Shown: positions 38,125 to 47,056 of the stretch, one piece after another
Numbering within the stretch: position 1 is the stretch's first letter
Layout: the number at the start of each line of letters is the position of its first letter
From: an uncultured Phycicoccus sp.
GTDB taxonomy: Bacteria; Actinomycetota; Actinomycetes; Actinomycetales; Dermatophilaceae
Direction: 5' to 3'
Length of the DNA stretch: 64,000 bases
NCBI RefSeq assembly: GCF_947495705.1
Contig: NZ_CANLZR010000004.1
Location: 248,001 to 312,000 of the forward strand
The notes under the pieces: generated by a model
Seen by the model: only the letters and a program-made list of their open reading frames with translations
What the model was told of the DNA's origin: nothing
Databases searched by the model: none
Position numbers and translations under genes: made by a program

Positions 38125-38643
38125 ATGAAGGCAACCCTCCACACGAACCATGGCCCCATCGTCGTCGAGCTCTTCCCGAACGAGGCGCCCAAGACCGTCG
38201 CCAACTTCACGGGCCTCGCCACCGGCGAGAAGGAGTACAAGGACGACGCGGGCCGCACCAACCCGACGAAGTTCTACGACGGCCTCGTCATGCACCGGAT
38301 CATCCCGAACTTCATGATCCAGGGCGGCTGCCCGCTCGGCAAGGGCATGGGCGGGCCCGGCTACAACTTCGACGACGAGATCCACCCGGACAAGCAGTTC
38401 GACCGCCCCTACATCCTCGCCATGGCCAACGCCGGCACCCGGATGGGCAAGGGCACCAACGGCTCCCAGTTCTTCATCACCGTCGCGCCCACCACCTGGC
38501 TCAACGGCAAGCACACGATCTTCGGCGAGGTCGCCGACGCCGCCAGCCGCGCGGTCGTCGACACCATCGCCGGCGTCCCCACCGGCGCCCAGGACAAGCC
38601 GGTCGAGGACGTCGTCATCGAGCGCGTCGAGATCGAGGACTGA
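38125..38643 (+). CDS. ppiA: peptidyl-prolyl cis-trans isomerase (cyclophilin)
   Basis: The 172-aa cyclophilin-type PPIase catalyses cis-trans isomerisation of X-Pro bonds. The fold is complete, with active-site segments FYDGLVMHRIIPNFMIQGG, MANAGTRMGKGTNGSQFFIT and WLNGKHTIFGEV. No signal peptide is present, so it is cytosolic. ATG 38125 follows GGATCGGGGG. The following rhomboid gene starts 62 bp downstream. This ppiA-rhomboid-crgA order is standard near the actinobacterial origin. Confidence 0.95.
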   Translation: MKATLHTNHGPIVVELFPNEAPKTVANFTGLATGEKEYKDDAGRTNPTKFYDGLVMHRIIPNFMIQGGCPLGKGMGGPGYNFDDEIHPDKQFDRPYILAMANAGTRMGKGTNGSQFFITVAPTTWLNGKHTIFGEVADAASRAVVDTIAGVPTGAQDKPVEDVVIERVEIED

Positions 38644-38705
38644 CCCTCCCCGTGGCACGGCGCGGCCCCGGCCGCCCGCGCCCCTGACCCCGAGGACGAC
38701 CCGAC

Positions 38706-39605
38706 GTGGCCGAGCAGAGCCCGATCCCGCCGACGGACGAGCAGGTCCCGGTGTGCCCCCGGCACCCCGACCGCGAGTCCTACGTGCGCTGCCAGCGCTG
38801 TCGCCGCCCGGCCTGCCCGGAGTGCCAGCGCCCCGCGGCGGTCGGCATCCAGTGCGTCGACTGCGTCCGCGAAGGCTCGAAGACGGTGCGCCAGGGGCGC
38901 ACCGTCTTCGGCGGGTCAGTCACCGACGGTCGCCCCACGGTGTCGCTGACGATCATCGGCATCTGCGCCGTCGTGTTCCTCCTGCAGCTCACGGTCTCGG
39001 GGATGACCGGGCGCATCGCGTTCGTGCCGGCCGTCGGTGAGAGCCAGCCGTGGCGGTTCCTCACGTCGGCGTTCGCGCACAGCCCCGGCAACCTCCTGCA
39101 CATCGGCTTCAACATGTACGCCCTGTGGTTCATGGGCCAGTACCTCGAGCCGATGCTCGGCCGCGCCCGCTTCATCGCGCTGTACCTGCTGAGCGCGCTC
39201 GGTGGCTCCGTCGCGTTCCTGCTCCTCGTGCCGGCGCGCAGCTACGCCGAGGCCCTCGCCGGGCAGGGCGGCAGCTGGTGGGGCGGCGCCGTCGGGGCCT
39301 CCGGCGCAGTGTTCGGGCTGTTCGGCGCCTACCTCGTGCTCCAGCGGCGGCTCGGGCGCTCCGCGGCCGGCATGTACGTCGTCATCGGCATCAACGCCGT
39401 CTTCGGGTTCGTCTACCCCGGCATCGCGTGGCAGGCGCACCTCGGCGGCTTCCTCGTCGGGGCGGGCGCGGCGGCCATCGTTGCGTACCTCGGCCGGTCG
39501 CGCGGGCCGCTGGAGCCGCCCGACCGTCGCGTCCACTGGCTCGGGCTGGCCGGCATCGCGGTGCTGCTCGTCGCCCTCACCGTGCTGCGGTACGCCACCG
39601 TCTGA
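38706..39605 (+). CDS. rhomboid-family intramembrane serine protease
   Basis: The 299-aa protein has an N-terminal zinc-finger-like segment (CPRHPDRESYVRCQRCRRPAC then CPEC and CVDC) and a six-helix rhomboid core. The catalytic pair is Ser199 in GASGAVFG and His245 in WQAHLGGFL. Asn in HIGFNMYALWFMG supports the oxyanion hole. GTG 38706 is the start. It cleaves membrane proteins within the bilayer; its substrate is unknown. It follows ppiA on the same strand and faces crgA across a DnaA-box-rich spacer. Confidence 0.92.
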   Translation: MAEQSPIPPTDEQVPVCPRHPDRESYVRCQRCRRPACPECQRPAAVGIQCVDCVREGSKTVRQGRTVFGGSVTDGRPTVSLTIIGICAVVFLLQLTVSGMTGRIAFVPAVGESQPWRFLTSAFAHSPGNLLHIGFNMYALWFMGQYLEPMLGRARFIALYLLSALGGSVAFLLLVPARSYAEALAGQGGSWWGGAVGASGAVFGLFGAYLVLQRRLGRSAAGMYVVIGINAVFGFVYPGIAWQAHLGGFLVGAGAAAIVAYLGRSRGPLEPPDRRVHWLGLAGIAVLLVALTVLRYATV

Positions 39606-39627
39606 GCCCTCCACCCGCGCCCCGGGA

Positions 39628-39691
39628 TCATCCACAGCTGTGGATTACACGGCTGTCATTCGTCCCCAGTGTGGACAGCGCCTGTGGATAA
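39628..39691. promoter_or_regulatory. cluster of DnaA-box-like sites between convergent genes
   Basis: Within 64 bp lie TGTGGATAA (39683-39691, a perfect complement of TTATCCACA), TGTGGATTA (39639-39647), TCATCCACA (39628-39636) and TGTGGACAG (39670-39678). The spacer separates the 3' ends of rhomboid (+) and crgA (-), so a promoter function is unlikely. DnaA titration or replication control is the natural inference. Confidence 0.5.
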
Positions 39692-39730
39692 CTCCGCGGC
39701 GGCGGTGTCAGATCCTGACGCGACTGAGGG

Positions 39731-39985
39731 TCAACGCCAGCGGGTCGTCATCATGAAGCCGGTCAGCATGAAGCCGAAGCCGACACCGAGGTTCCAGCGG
39801 CCGAGCTGCGGCACCGGGTACTGGTTGACCCCGGAGACGTAGAAGGTCACGACCCAGAGCAGCCCGATGATCATGAGCCCGAGCATCACGGGGACGAACC
39901 ACCGCGGGTTGGGGCCCTGCGCGGCCGCAGGGGTGCGGTTCGGCGGGGTGTAGCTGGGCTTCGATCGCCCCTTGGACTCGGGCAC
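39731..39985 (-). CDS. crgA: cell division protein CrgA
   Basis: The 84-aa protein has a disordered Pro/Ser/Lys-rich N-terminus, the NPRWFVPVMLGLMIIGLLW helix and a second membrane helix around LGVGFGFMLTGFMMTT. The conserved YPVPQLGRWN lies between them. CrgA is a small actinobacterial divisome protein that interacts with FtsZ and penicillin-binding proteins. GTG 39985 follows GGAGGAG at good spacing. It sits convergent with rhomboid and divergent from the DUF881 gene, the usual place. Confidence 0.92.
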   Translation of the reverse strand: MPESKGRSKPSYTPPNRTPAAAQGPNPRWFVPVMLGLMIIGLLWVVTFYVSGVNQYPVPQLGRWNLGVGFGFMLTGFMMTTRWR

Positions 39986-40054
39986 GGGAACTCCTCCGGT
40001 TCTTTCAGCGTCGTGCCCTAGCGTAAGGGCACTCATGGGATTGGAGGTTGGCCG

Positions 40055-40807
40055 GTGGCCGGTACGCATGCTGGGCAGGTCCGTCGACCCTCGCCGTGGC
40101 CGTGGCTCGTCCCGGTCGCGGCGCTCGTCGCCGGTGCCCTGTTCGCCTCCAGCGTGCGCGCGTCCGGGGGCGAGAACCTCCGCACCGACTACGGCCGCCT
40201 GCCCGACCTCATCCGCGACCAGACCCGGGTCAACGCCGAGCGCGCCCGCGAGATCGACGACCTCCAGGCCCAGGTCGATAAGGCGACCGCCGCGCTCGCG
40301 CCCGGCGACATCCAGACCCAGCGGATCGAGCGTGAGGCCACCGAGGTCGCCCCGGTCGCCGGCCGCACCGAGGTCGTCGGCCCGGCGCTGCGGGTGAGCC
40401 TCAGCGACGCCAAGCTCGACGGCGGCGAGGTGCCCGTCGGGGGCGACCCCGACGACTACGTCATCCACCAGCAGGACGTCCAGGCCGTCGTCAACGCCAT
40501 GTGGGCCGGCGGCGCCGAGGCGATGATGCTCCAGGACCAGCGCGTCGTCTCGACCAGCGCGGTCCGCTGCGTCGGCAACACCCTGATCCTCCAGGGCCGG
40601 GTCTACTCCCCGCCGTACGTCATCACCGCGATCGGCGACGTCGACCGGATGCAGACCACCCTCGACACCGACCCCTCCGTCGACATCCTGCGTCAGTGGT
40701 CGGTCCGGGTCGGGCTCGGCTACTCCGTCGAGGCCCTCGGCGAGCAGACCTTCCCCGCCTACTCCGGCAGCATCTCGCTCGACCACGCCGTCGTCGCGGA
40801 GTCGTGA
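40055..40807 (+). CDS. DUF881 family protein
   Basis: The 250-aa protein has one N-terminal transmembrane helix (WPWLVPVAALVAGALFASS) and a coiled-coil segment (TRVNAERAREIDDLQAQVDKA). An extracytoplasmic DUF881 domain follows, with GPALRVSLSDAK, VVNAMWAGGAEAMMLQDQR and NTLILQGRVYSPPYVITAIGD. DUF881 genes lie in division and cell-wall clusters of actinobacteria and firmicutes. GTG start. The sortase gene begins 5 bp after its stop, so the two are likely cotranscribed. Confidence 0.88.
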   Translation: MAGTHAGQVRRPSPWPWLVPVAALVAGALFASSVRASGGENLRTDYGRLPDLIRDQTRVNAERAREIDDLQAQVDKATAALAPGDIQTQRIEREATEVAPVAGRTEVVGPALRVSLSDAKLDGGEVPVGGDPDDYVIHQQDVQAVVNAMWAGGAEAMMLQDQRVVSTSAVRCVGNTLILQGRVYSPPYVITAIGDVDRMQTTLDTDPSVDILRQWSVRVGLGYSVEALGEQTFPAYSGSISLDHAVVAES

Positions 40808-40811
40808 CCGC

Positions 40812-41489
40812 GTGATCCGTCGAGTCGTCGGCTGGGCCGGCGAGCTGCTCATCACTGCCGGCGTCGTCGTCCTGCTCTTCGTGGCCTGGCAACTGTGGTG
40901 GACCGACGTCGTCGCCGACCGCAAGCAGGACCAGCTGGTCCAGGCCCTCGTGGACGACTTCGCCGACGGCGACCCGACGGTGGGCGGCGACGCCTTCCCC
41001 GACCTCGGCGAGGACGAGGCGTTCGCCGTCATCCGGGTCCCCCGGTTCGGCCCCGACTACGCCCGCCCGGTCATCGAGGGCGTCGAGCTGCCCGTGCTCG
41101 CCCTCGGCGTCGGCCACTACTCCGAGACGGCCGGGCCCGGTGAGGTCGGCAACTTCGCGATCGCCGGGCACCGCACGACGTACGGGCGGCCGTTCCACGA
41201 GATCGACACCCTGCGCGAGGGCGACCGGGTAATTGTCGAGACCCAGGCGACGGTGTACGTCTACGAGGTCACGGCCTCGGAGATCGTCCGGCCGTGGCAG
41301 ACCGAGGTCATCGCGCCGGTGCCCGACCAGCCCGGCGAGCAGCCCGAGGAGCGCATCATCACGCTGACGTCCTGCCACCCCAAGTACAGCGCCACGGAGC
41401 GCTACATCACGCACGGGCGGCTCGCCGAGACCATCCCGCGGGAGCAGTGGCGGCTCGAGGACTGGACCGACGTCGCGGGGAGGCCCTGA
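40812..41489 (+). CDS. class E sortase
   Basis: The 225-aa membrane-bound transpeptidase has an N-terminal helix (GELLITAGVVVLLFVAWQL). Its catalytic triad is His120 in AIAGHRTTYG, Cys188 in TLTSCHPKYS and Arg197 in ATERYITHGR. Class E sortases in high-GC actinobacteria recognise LAXTG-type signals rather than LPXTG. GTG start. The stop overlaps the ATG of the next small gene (TGATG), and the DUF881 gene lies just upstream. No sorting-signal substrate is encoded in the window. Confidence 0.92.
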   Translation: MIRRVVGWAGELLITAGVVVLLFVAWQLWWTDVVADRKQDQLVQALVDDFADGDPTVGGDAFPDLGEDEAFAVIRVPRFGPDYARPVIEGVELPVLALGVGHYSETAGPGEVGNFAIAGHRTTYGRPFHEIDTLREGDRVIVETQATVYVYEVTASEIVRPWQTEVIAPVPDQPGEQPEERIITLTSCHPKYSATERYITHGRLAETIPREQWRLEDWTDVAGRP

Positions 41490-41653
41490 TGTACGCCGCG
41501 CTGTGGCGGGTGCTGCCGGGGCCGCGGTGGGCCAAGGCCGTCCAGAGCGCCCTGCTCGTGGCGGTCGTGGTCGCCGTGCTGTTCCAGTGGGGGTTCCCCG
41601 CGGTGGCCGAGGTCCTGCCGTTCAACGACAACACGGTCGGCGGTGCACCATAG
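41489..41653 (+). CDS. small membrane protein
   Basis: The 54-aa protein has one hydrophobic helix (VQSALLVAVVVAVLFQWGFP) and the conserved ending VLPFNDNTVGGAP. It overlaps the sortase stop and ends 4 bp before pabA. Homologues occur at the same place in related actinobacteria. Function is unknown. Confidence 0.8.
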   Translation: MYAALWRVLPGPRWAKAVQSALLVAVVVAVLFQWGFPAVAEVLPFNDNTVGGAP

Positions 41654-41657
41654 GGGC

Positions 41658-42314
41658 ATGACCCGGGTCCTCGTCGTCGACAACTACGACAGCTTCGTCT
41701 TCACGATCGTCGGCTACCTCGAGCAGCTCGGCGCCGACTGCGAGGTCGTCCGCAACGACGCCGTCACCCCGGCCGACGGAGCCGACTTCGACGGCGTGCT
41801 CGTCTCCCCCGGCCCCGGGACGCCCGAAGAGGCCGGCGTCTCGATGGCGATGATCGAGGCCTGCGCCGAGCGCGAGCAGCCGATGCTCGGGGTGTGCCTC
41901 GGCCACCAGGCGCTGGGCGTCGTCATGGGCGGAACCGTGGGGCGGGCACCCGAGCTGCTGCATGGCAAGACCTCGCGGGTCCACCACGACGGCACCGGCG
42001 TCCTGGCCGGCCTCCCCGACCCGTTCACGGCGACGCGCTACCACTCGCTGACGATCGACCCGGCCAGCATGCCCGAGACGCTGCTGCCCAACGGGCGCAC
42101 CGAGTCCGGGATCGTGATGGCCGTCCGGCACGCGACGCTGCCGCTGCACGGCGTCCAGTTCCACCCGGAGTCGGTGCTCACCGAGGGTGGCCACCGGATG
42201 CTCGCCAACTGGCTGCTGCTCGCCGGGATGCCCGACGCTCTGGAGCGCTCGGCCGGGCTGTCGCCGCTCGTCCACGACGCGGCCGGGGTGGCCCGGGCCG
42301 TCGCCGCCGACTGA
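41658..42314 (+). CDS. pabA: glutamine amidotransferase PabA/TrpG
   Basis: The 218-aa class I glutamine amidotransferase subunit supplies ammonia to aminodeoxychorismate or anthranilate synthase. The catalytic triad is Cys80 in LGVCLGHQ, His169 and Glu171 in GVQFHPESV. Also visible are the start VLVVDNYDSFVFTIVGYLEQLG and the oxyanion segment SPGPGTPEEAG. This copy lies beside pknB, as in mycobacteria, away from trp or pab genes, so its partner cannot be decided from the window. ATG 41658 follows TAGGGGC. It is convergent with pknB. Confidence 0.9.
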   Translation: MTRVLVVDNYDSFVFTIVGYLEQLGADCEVVRNDAVTPADGADFDGVLVSPGPGTPEEAGVSMAMIEACAEREQPMLGVCLGHQALGVVMGGTVGRAPELLHGKTSRVHHDGTGVLAGLPDPFTATRYHSLTIDPASMPETLLPNGRTESGIVMAVRHATLPLHGVQFHPESVLTEGGHRMLANWLLLAGMPDALERSAGLSPLVHDAAGVARAVAAD

Positions 42315-42329
42315 CGGCGCCGCGGCGGG

Positions 42330-44210
42330 TCAGTCGCCAGTGGCCGACGGGCTCGGACTACCTGACGGCGACGGCGAGGGGGACTCGGTGGGCGAGGGCG
42401 TCACCGTCGTCGGGGTGACGGTGGGCGCCTCCTTCTGGGCGATGACGATCTTGACCGTGCTGCCGGTGTCGACCTTCTCCTTGCCCTTCGGGTCCTGCGA
42501 GATGACGGTGCCCTCGTCGGCGTCCCCGGTCTGCTGGTACTCGGTCTCTACCGTGAGGTTGGCGTCGGCCAGCTCGCGCTGCGCCTCGTTCTGCGACATC
42601 CCGACGACGTTCGGCACCTCGACCTGGCCGGTGCCCACCTCGAGGGCGATCCGGGTGCCCGGCTTGACGTCGGTGCCGCTCGCGGGGTCGCTGGAGATGA
42701 CCTCGTCCTCGGCGGCGTCGGGGTCGTCGACGTCGGTCACCTCCCCCACAGCGAGCCCGAGGTCGTCGAGCAGCTGGGTCGCCTCGTCGAGCGAGCGGCC
42801 GCGCAGGTCCGGGACCTGGACGTTGTCGGGCCCGCCCGAGACGGTGATGCGCACCGTCGAGTTCCGCGGAGCCTGGACCCCGCCCTCGGGGGTCTGCGAG
42901 ATCACCTGGCCCTCGGGCACCTCGTCGTCGGCGGCCACGACGGCGTCCACCGTGAACCCGGCGCGGGCGAGGTTGACCTCGGCGGTCTGCCGCGGCTGAC
43001 CGACGACGCTGGGCACCGCGACGGTGGGGACCTCGTCGGTGCCGAAGTAGTTGACCAGCCCGAACGCCAGCAGCCCGAGCGCGGCGAGCACGGCCACGGC
43101 GAGGGCGACGTACGCGCCGCGCCCCCGTCGCGGCTCGTCGTCGTACAGCGGGTGCTCGCTGGTGTCCGGCGGGGGAGGCGGGACGGGCGCCTCGGGCATC
43201 TGGTAGGCCGCCGTCTGGTCGGCCGCCGCGGCGGCGGCCGCCAGGTCGTTGCGGGGCAGCGCCTGGGTGGCCTCGGCGCCCAGCACCGTGCCGGCGGCGG
43301 CCGCACCCGCGAGGCCGGCGGCAGAGGCGCGGGCGGCGGCGCTCACGGGCCGGCCGAGGCGCACGGCCTGCAGGTCGGTACGGAACTCGGCGGCGTCCTG
43401 GTACCGGGCCTCGCGCGGCTTCTCGAGGGCGTGCAGGACGACGGCGTCGAGGTCGGGCGGCACGTCCTCGGCGAACCGCGACGGAGGCACCGGTGCCTCG
43501 CCGACGTGCTGGTAGGCGATGGCGACGGGGCTGTCGCCGAGGAACGGGGGCCGGCCGGTGACGAGCTCGAAGAGCATGCACCCGGCCGAGTACAGGTCGG
43601 AGCGGGCGTCCACCGACTGCCCCTGGGCCTGCTCGGGCGAGAGGTACTGCGCCGTCCCGATGACCGCCGAGGTGGCGGTGACGGTGGCGTTCGCGTCGGC
43701 CATGGCCCGGGCGATGCCGAAGTCCATGACCTTGATCGACCCGTCGTCGGCGACCATGACGTTCGCCGGCTTGATGTCGCGGTGGACGATGCCCTGCCGG
43801 TGGCTGTAGGCGAGGGCGTCCAGGACGCTCTCGGTGACCCGGATCGCCTCGGTGGGGTCGAGCTGCTTCTCCTCGGTGAGCACCTCGCGCAGGGTCCGGC
43901 CGTCGACGTACTCCATGACGATGTACGGGATGTTGATCGTCGAGCCGCCGGACTCGGTGTAGGCGTGGTCCTCGCCGTGGTCGTACACGGCGACGATCGA
44001 GGCGTGGTTGAGGCTGGCCGCCGACTGCGCCTCGCGCTGGAAGCGGTGGATGAAGGTCTTGTCGCGCGCGAGGTCGCTGCGGAGCATCTTGATGGCGATC
44101 GGACGCCCGAGACGGGTGTCGAACCCCTTGTGCACCTCGGCCATGCCGCCGCGTCCGAGGAGCTCACCCACCTCGTACCGGCCCCCGAGCAGCGTCGGGA
44201 CCTCAGCCAT
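42330..44210 (-). CDS. pknB: Ser/Thr protein kinase PknB
   Basis: The 626-aa receptor kinase has kinase motifs LLGRGGMAEVHKG (P-loop), Lys41 in IAIKML, HRDIKPANVM (catalytic loop), DFGIARA (Mg-binding) and GTAQYLSPEQ (activation loop end). One transmembrane helix (GAYVALAVAVLAALGLLAFG region) is followed by three PASTA domains (beginning VPSVVGQ, VPDLRGR, VPNVVGM) and a Thr/Pro/Ser tail. PASTA domains bind muropeptides, so PknB couples growth to cell-wall state. ATG 44210 is chosen over the GTG at 44219 because GAGGAG is then properly spaced. It starts 13 bp after pbpA. Confidence 0.95.
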   Translation of the reverse strand: MAEVPTLLGGRYEVGELLGRGGMAEVHKGFDTRLGRPIAIKMLRSDLARDKTFIHRFQREAQSAASLNHASIVAVYDHGEDHAYTESGGSTINIPYIVMEYVDGRTLREVLTEEKQLDPTEAIRVTESVLDALAYSHRQGIVHRDIKPANVMVADDGSIKVMDFGIARAMADANATVTATSAVIGTAQYLSPEQAQGQSVDARSDLYSAGCMLFELVTGRPPFLGDSPVAIAYQHVGEAPVPPSRFAEDVPPDLDAVVLHALEKPREARYQDAAEFRTDLQAVRLGRPVSAAARASAAGLAGAAAAGTVLGAEATQALPRNDLAAAAAAADQTAAYQMPEAPVPPPPPDTSEHPLYDDEPRRGRGAYVALAVAVLAALGLLAFGLVNYFGTDEVPTVAVPSVVGQPRQTAEVNLARAGFTVDAVVAADDEVPEGQVISQTPEGGVQAPRNSTVRITVSGGPDNVQVPDLRGRSLDEATQLLDDLGLAVGEVTDVDDPDAAEDEVISSDPASGTDVKPGTRIALEVGTGQVEVPNVVGMSQNEAQRELADANLTVETEYQQTGDADEGTVISQDPKGKEKVDTGSTVKIVIAQKEAPTVTPTTVTPSPTESPSPSPSGSPSPSATGD

Positions 44211-44222
44211 GTCGTGCACTCC

Positions 44223-45677
44223 TCATCGCGTCAACCGGGCTTCCATGACCTGCCGCGCGATCGGCGCGGCGACCGAGCCCCCACTCGTCTCGGTGTTGGC
44301 GATCCCGCCGTCCTCGACGATGACCGCGACCGCGATCTCCGGGTCGTCGGCCGGAGCGAAGGAGATGAACCACGCGTGCGCGCGCCGGCCCTCCCCGTGC
44401 TCCGCCGTCCCCGTCTTGCCGGCCACCTGCACGCCGGGGATCTGGGCGCGCCGCCCGGTGCCCTCCTCGACGGTCGCGACGAGCATGTCGGTGAGCTGCC
44501 CGGCGACCTCGGAGTCGACGGCCTGCGACAGCTCGGTCGGCTCGGCCGAGTCGATGACCGACAGGTCCGAGCCGATGACCGACTGCACGAGGTAGGGCTG
44601 CATGACGACGCCGTCGTTGGCGACCCCGGCAGCGACCATCGCCATCTGCATCGGGGTGGTGCGCACGTCGAACTGGCCGACCGAGGACTGGGCGAGCTGC
44701 GGGGCGTTCAGCTCGGCGGGGACCGAGCTGGGCGTGACCCGCATCGGCACCGCCGGGGAGTCCCCGAACCCGAACTTCGCGGCCTGGTCACGCAGCTTGT
44801 CGGCGCCGATCTTCATGCCCAGCTCGCCGAACGCCGGGTTGCACGAGACGACCATCGCCTGCTTGAGCGTGACCTCGTTCGTGGGGCTGCACGGCACGTT
44901 GCCGTTGTTCGGCAGGGTGGCGTCGGTGAGCGGCAGGTCGAGGGCCGCCCCGCCGGGAAGCACCGAGTCGGAGGTGTACTCGCCGTCCGAGAGCGCCGCC
45001 GCCGCGACGACGACCTTGAAGACCGACCCGGGCGGGTAGAGGTCGCCCCCGATGGCCCGGTTGACGAGCGGCCGGTCCTCGTCCTCGGTCAGCTTCTGGT
45101 AGTTCGCGTCGAGCTCGCCCAGGTCGTGCCCGGCCACCGTGTTGGGGTCGAAGGTCGGGTGGCTGACCATGGCGAGGATGGCCCCGGTCTTGGGGTCGAG
45201 CGCCACCACCGCGCCGCGCGCGTCACCGAGCGCCGCGTCCGCGGCCTTCTGCACGGCCGGGTCCAAGGTCGTCTCGATGGTGGCTCCCTGGGCACGCCGG
45301 CCGGTGAACAGGTCGGACACCCGGCGGTAGAACAGCTTGTCGCTGGAGCCTGAGAGCAGCGCGTCCTCGGCCTGCTCGAGGCCGCCGACGGCGCCGTAGA
45401 ACGAGTAGAAGCCGGTGACGTGGGCGTACCGGCCGTCCTCGGGGTACTCGCGCTGGAACTTGAACTCGTCGTCGGTGGGCACCGACGTGGCGACCGGGGT
45501 CTGCCCGACGAGGATCTCGCCGCGCTCGCGGGCGTACGTGGCGAGCAGGGTGCGGCGGTTGTCGGCGCGGGCGTTGAGGTCGGCCGCGAAGACGTACTGG
45601 ATGAGCGTCGTCGACACGAGCAGCGAGGCGAAGAGCATGCCGACGATGAAGGAGAGCCGGCGGATGGGGGCGTTCAC
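44223..45677 (-). CDS. pbpA: penicillin-binding protein A (transpeptidase)
   Basis: The 484-aa class B PBP has an N-terminal membrane anchor (LSFIVGMLFASLLVSTTLIQ). Transpeptidase motifs are SVFK in YPPGSVFKVV, SCN in MVVSCNPAFG and KTGT in VAGKTGTAEHG. It cross-links peptidoglycan with its partner RodA. GTG 45677 overlaps the rodA stop (GTGA), and the pknB gene follows. The order rodA-pbpA-pknB is the conserved actinobacterial arrangement. Confidence 0.95.
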   Translation of the reverse strand: MNAPIRRLSFIVGMLFASLLVSTTLIQYVFAADLNARADNRRTLLATYARERGEILVGQTPVATSVPTDDEFKFQREYPEDGRYAHVTGFYSFYGAVGGLEQAEDALLSGSSDKLFYRRVSDLFTGRRAQGATIETTLDPAVQKAADAALGDARGAVVALDPKTGAILAMVSHPTFDPNTVAGHDLGELDANYQKLTEDEDRPLVNRAIGGDLYPPGSVFKVVVAAAALSDGEYTSDSVLPGGAALDLPLTDATLPNNGNVPCSPTNEVTLKQAMVVSCNPAFGELGMKIGADKLRDQAAKFGFGDSPAVPMRVTPSSVPAELNAPQLAQSSVGQFDVRTTPMQMAMVAAGVANDGVVMQPYLVQSVIGSDLSVIDSAEPTELSQAVDSEVAGQLTDMLVATVEEGTGRRAQIPGVQVAGKTGTAEHGEGRRAHAWFISFAPADDPEIAVAVIVEDGGIANTETSGGSVAAPIARQVMEARLTR

Positions 45678-47056
45678 CGCAGCTTCACCACCTGGGTCTG
45701 GGCGTCGCCGACGGCGCTGGCGTCCTTCTCGTCGGGCAGGGGCCGCCGCGCGTGGTCCGAGATGCGCAGGAGGATCGCGAGCAGCGTCCAGTTGGCGAGC
45801 AGCGAGGACCCGCCCGAGGACAGGAACGGCGCCGTGAGACCGGTGAGCGGGATGACCCGGGTGACCCCGCCGACGACGACGAAGCACTGGAGCGCGAGCG
45901 AGAACGACAGCCCCGCGGCCAGCAGCTTGCCGAACCCGTCCCGGGTGCCGAGCGAGGTGCGCAGGCCGCGCTCGACGAGCAGCACGTACAGCATGAGGAT
46001 GGCGAAGAGCCCGATGAGCCCGAGCTCCTCGCCGAAGCTGGGGATGATGAAGTCCGACTCCGCGAGGTAGGTGAGGTCGGGCCGTCCGCGGCCGATGCCG
46101 GTGCCGACCATGCCGCCCGCGGCCATGCCCATGAGGCCCTTGGCCAGCTGGTCGGAGGTCTGCAGCGCCTCGGAGCTGAACGTGTCGAGCCACAGCAGGA
46201 CCCGGGTCTGGACGTGGCCGAAGATGAGGAACGCCACGTACGCGCCGGCGACGAACAGGCTGAGGCCGATCGCGATCCACGACACCCGTTCGGTGGCGAT
46301 GTAGAGCATCGCGACGAAGAGGCCGAAGAACAGCAGCGAGGACCCGAGGTCACGCTCGAACACGAGCACCGCCAGGCTCGCCACCCAGGCGAGGAGGATG
46401 GGCCCGAGGTCGCGGGCCCGGGGCAGGGTCAGCCCCAGCACCTTGCGGCCGGCCACCGACAGGGCGTCGCGGGTCTGCACCAGGTACCCCGCGAAGAACA
46501 CCGCGAGCAGCAGCTTGGCGACCTCGCCGGGCTGGAACGACAGCGGCCCGATCCGGATCCAGATGCGCGAGCCGAACTCGGCGTTGCCGATGACGGGCAT
46601 GAGCGGCAGCAGGAGCAGCACGAAGCCGCCGACGCCGGCGATGTAGGTGTAGCGGCGCAGCAGGCGGTGGTCGCGCACCACGATGAGGACGACGGTGGCG
46701 ATGCCGACGGCCAGCGCGCTCCACATGAGCTGGCGCAGCGCGACGCCCTCGGTGATGTCGCGGCCGCGGGCGATGTCGATGCGGTGGATCATGACGAGCC
46801 CGAGCCCGTTGAGCAGCGTGACGATCGGCAGCAGCAGCGGGTCGGCGTACTTCGCCCGCCAGCGCAGGACGACGTGGAAGGCGAGCGCCACTCCGAGGTA
46901 GCCGACGCCGAGGGCGGCCAGGCCCGGCGGCACGGTGCCGGTGGTGGCGATGCCGAGGTTGACGTAGGCGAGCCCGACGATACCGACCGCCCCGAGCAGG
47001 AGGATCAGCTCGGTCGTGCGGCCGCTGCGCGGCGCGAGGGAGGAGACGATGCTCAT
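45674..47056 (-). CDS. rodA: SEDS peptidoglycan glycosyltransferase RodA/FtsW
   Basis: The 460-aa polytopic membrane protein of the SEDS family has about 12 hydrophobic segments. Motifs include GSRIWIRIGPLSFQPGEVAKLLL, FERDLGSSLLFFGLFV, QTSDQLAKGLMGMAAGG and the catalytic-loop region around LAESDFIIPSFGEELG. ATG 47056 overlaps the pstP stop (ATGA). It polymerises lipid II, working with PbpA. Confidence 0.95.
   Translation of the reverse strand: MSIVSSLAPRSGRTTELILLLGAVGIVGLAYVNLGIATTGTVPPGLAALGVGYLGVALAFHVVLRWRAKYADPLLLPIVTLLNGLGLVMIHRIDIARGRDITEGVALRQLMWSALAVGIATVVLIVVRDHRLLRRYTYIAGVGGFVLLLLPLMPVIGNAEFGSRIWIRIGPLSFQPGEVAKLLLAVFFAGYLVQTRDALSVAGRKVLGLTLPRARDLGPILLAWVASLAVLVFERDLGSSLLFFGLFVAMLYIATERVSWIAIGLSLFVAGAYVAFLIFGHVQTRVLLWLDTFSSEALQTSDQLAKGLMGMAAGGMVGTGIGRGRPDLTYLAESDFIIPSFGEELGLIGLFAILMLYVLLVERGLRTSLGTRDGFGKLLAAGLSFSLALQCFVVVGGVTRVIPLTGLTAPFLSSGGSSLLANWTLLAILLRISDHARRPLPDEKDASAVGDAQTQVVKLR

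Noticed and set aside
39628-39691. Chromosomal origin (oriC)
   Set aside because: There are too few boxes, no AT-rich unwinding region is visible and dnaA/dnaN are not adjacent; I keep it only as a DnaA-box cluster.
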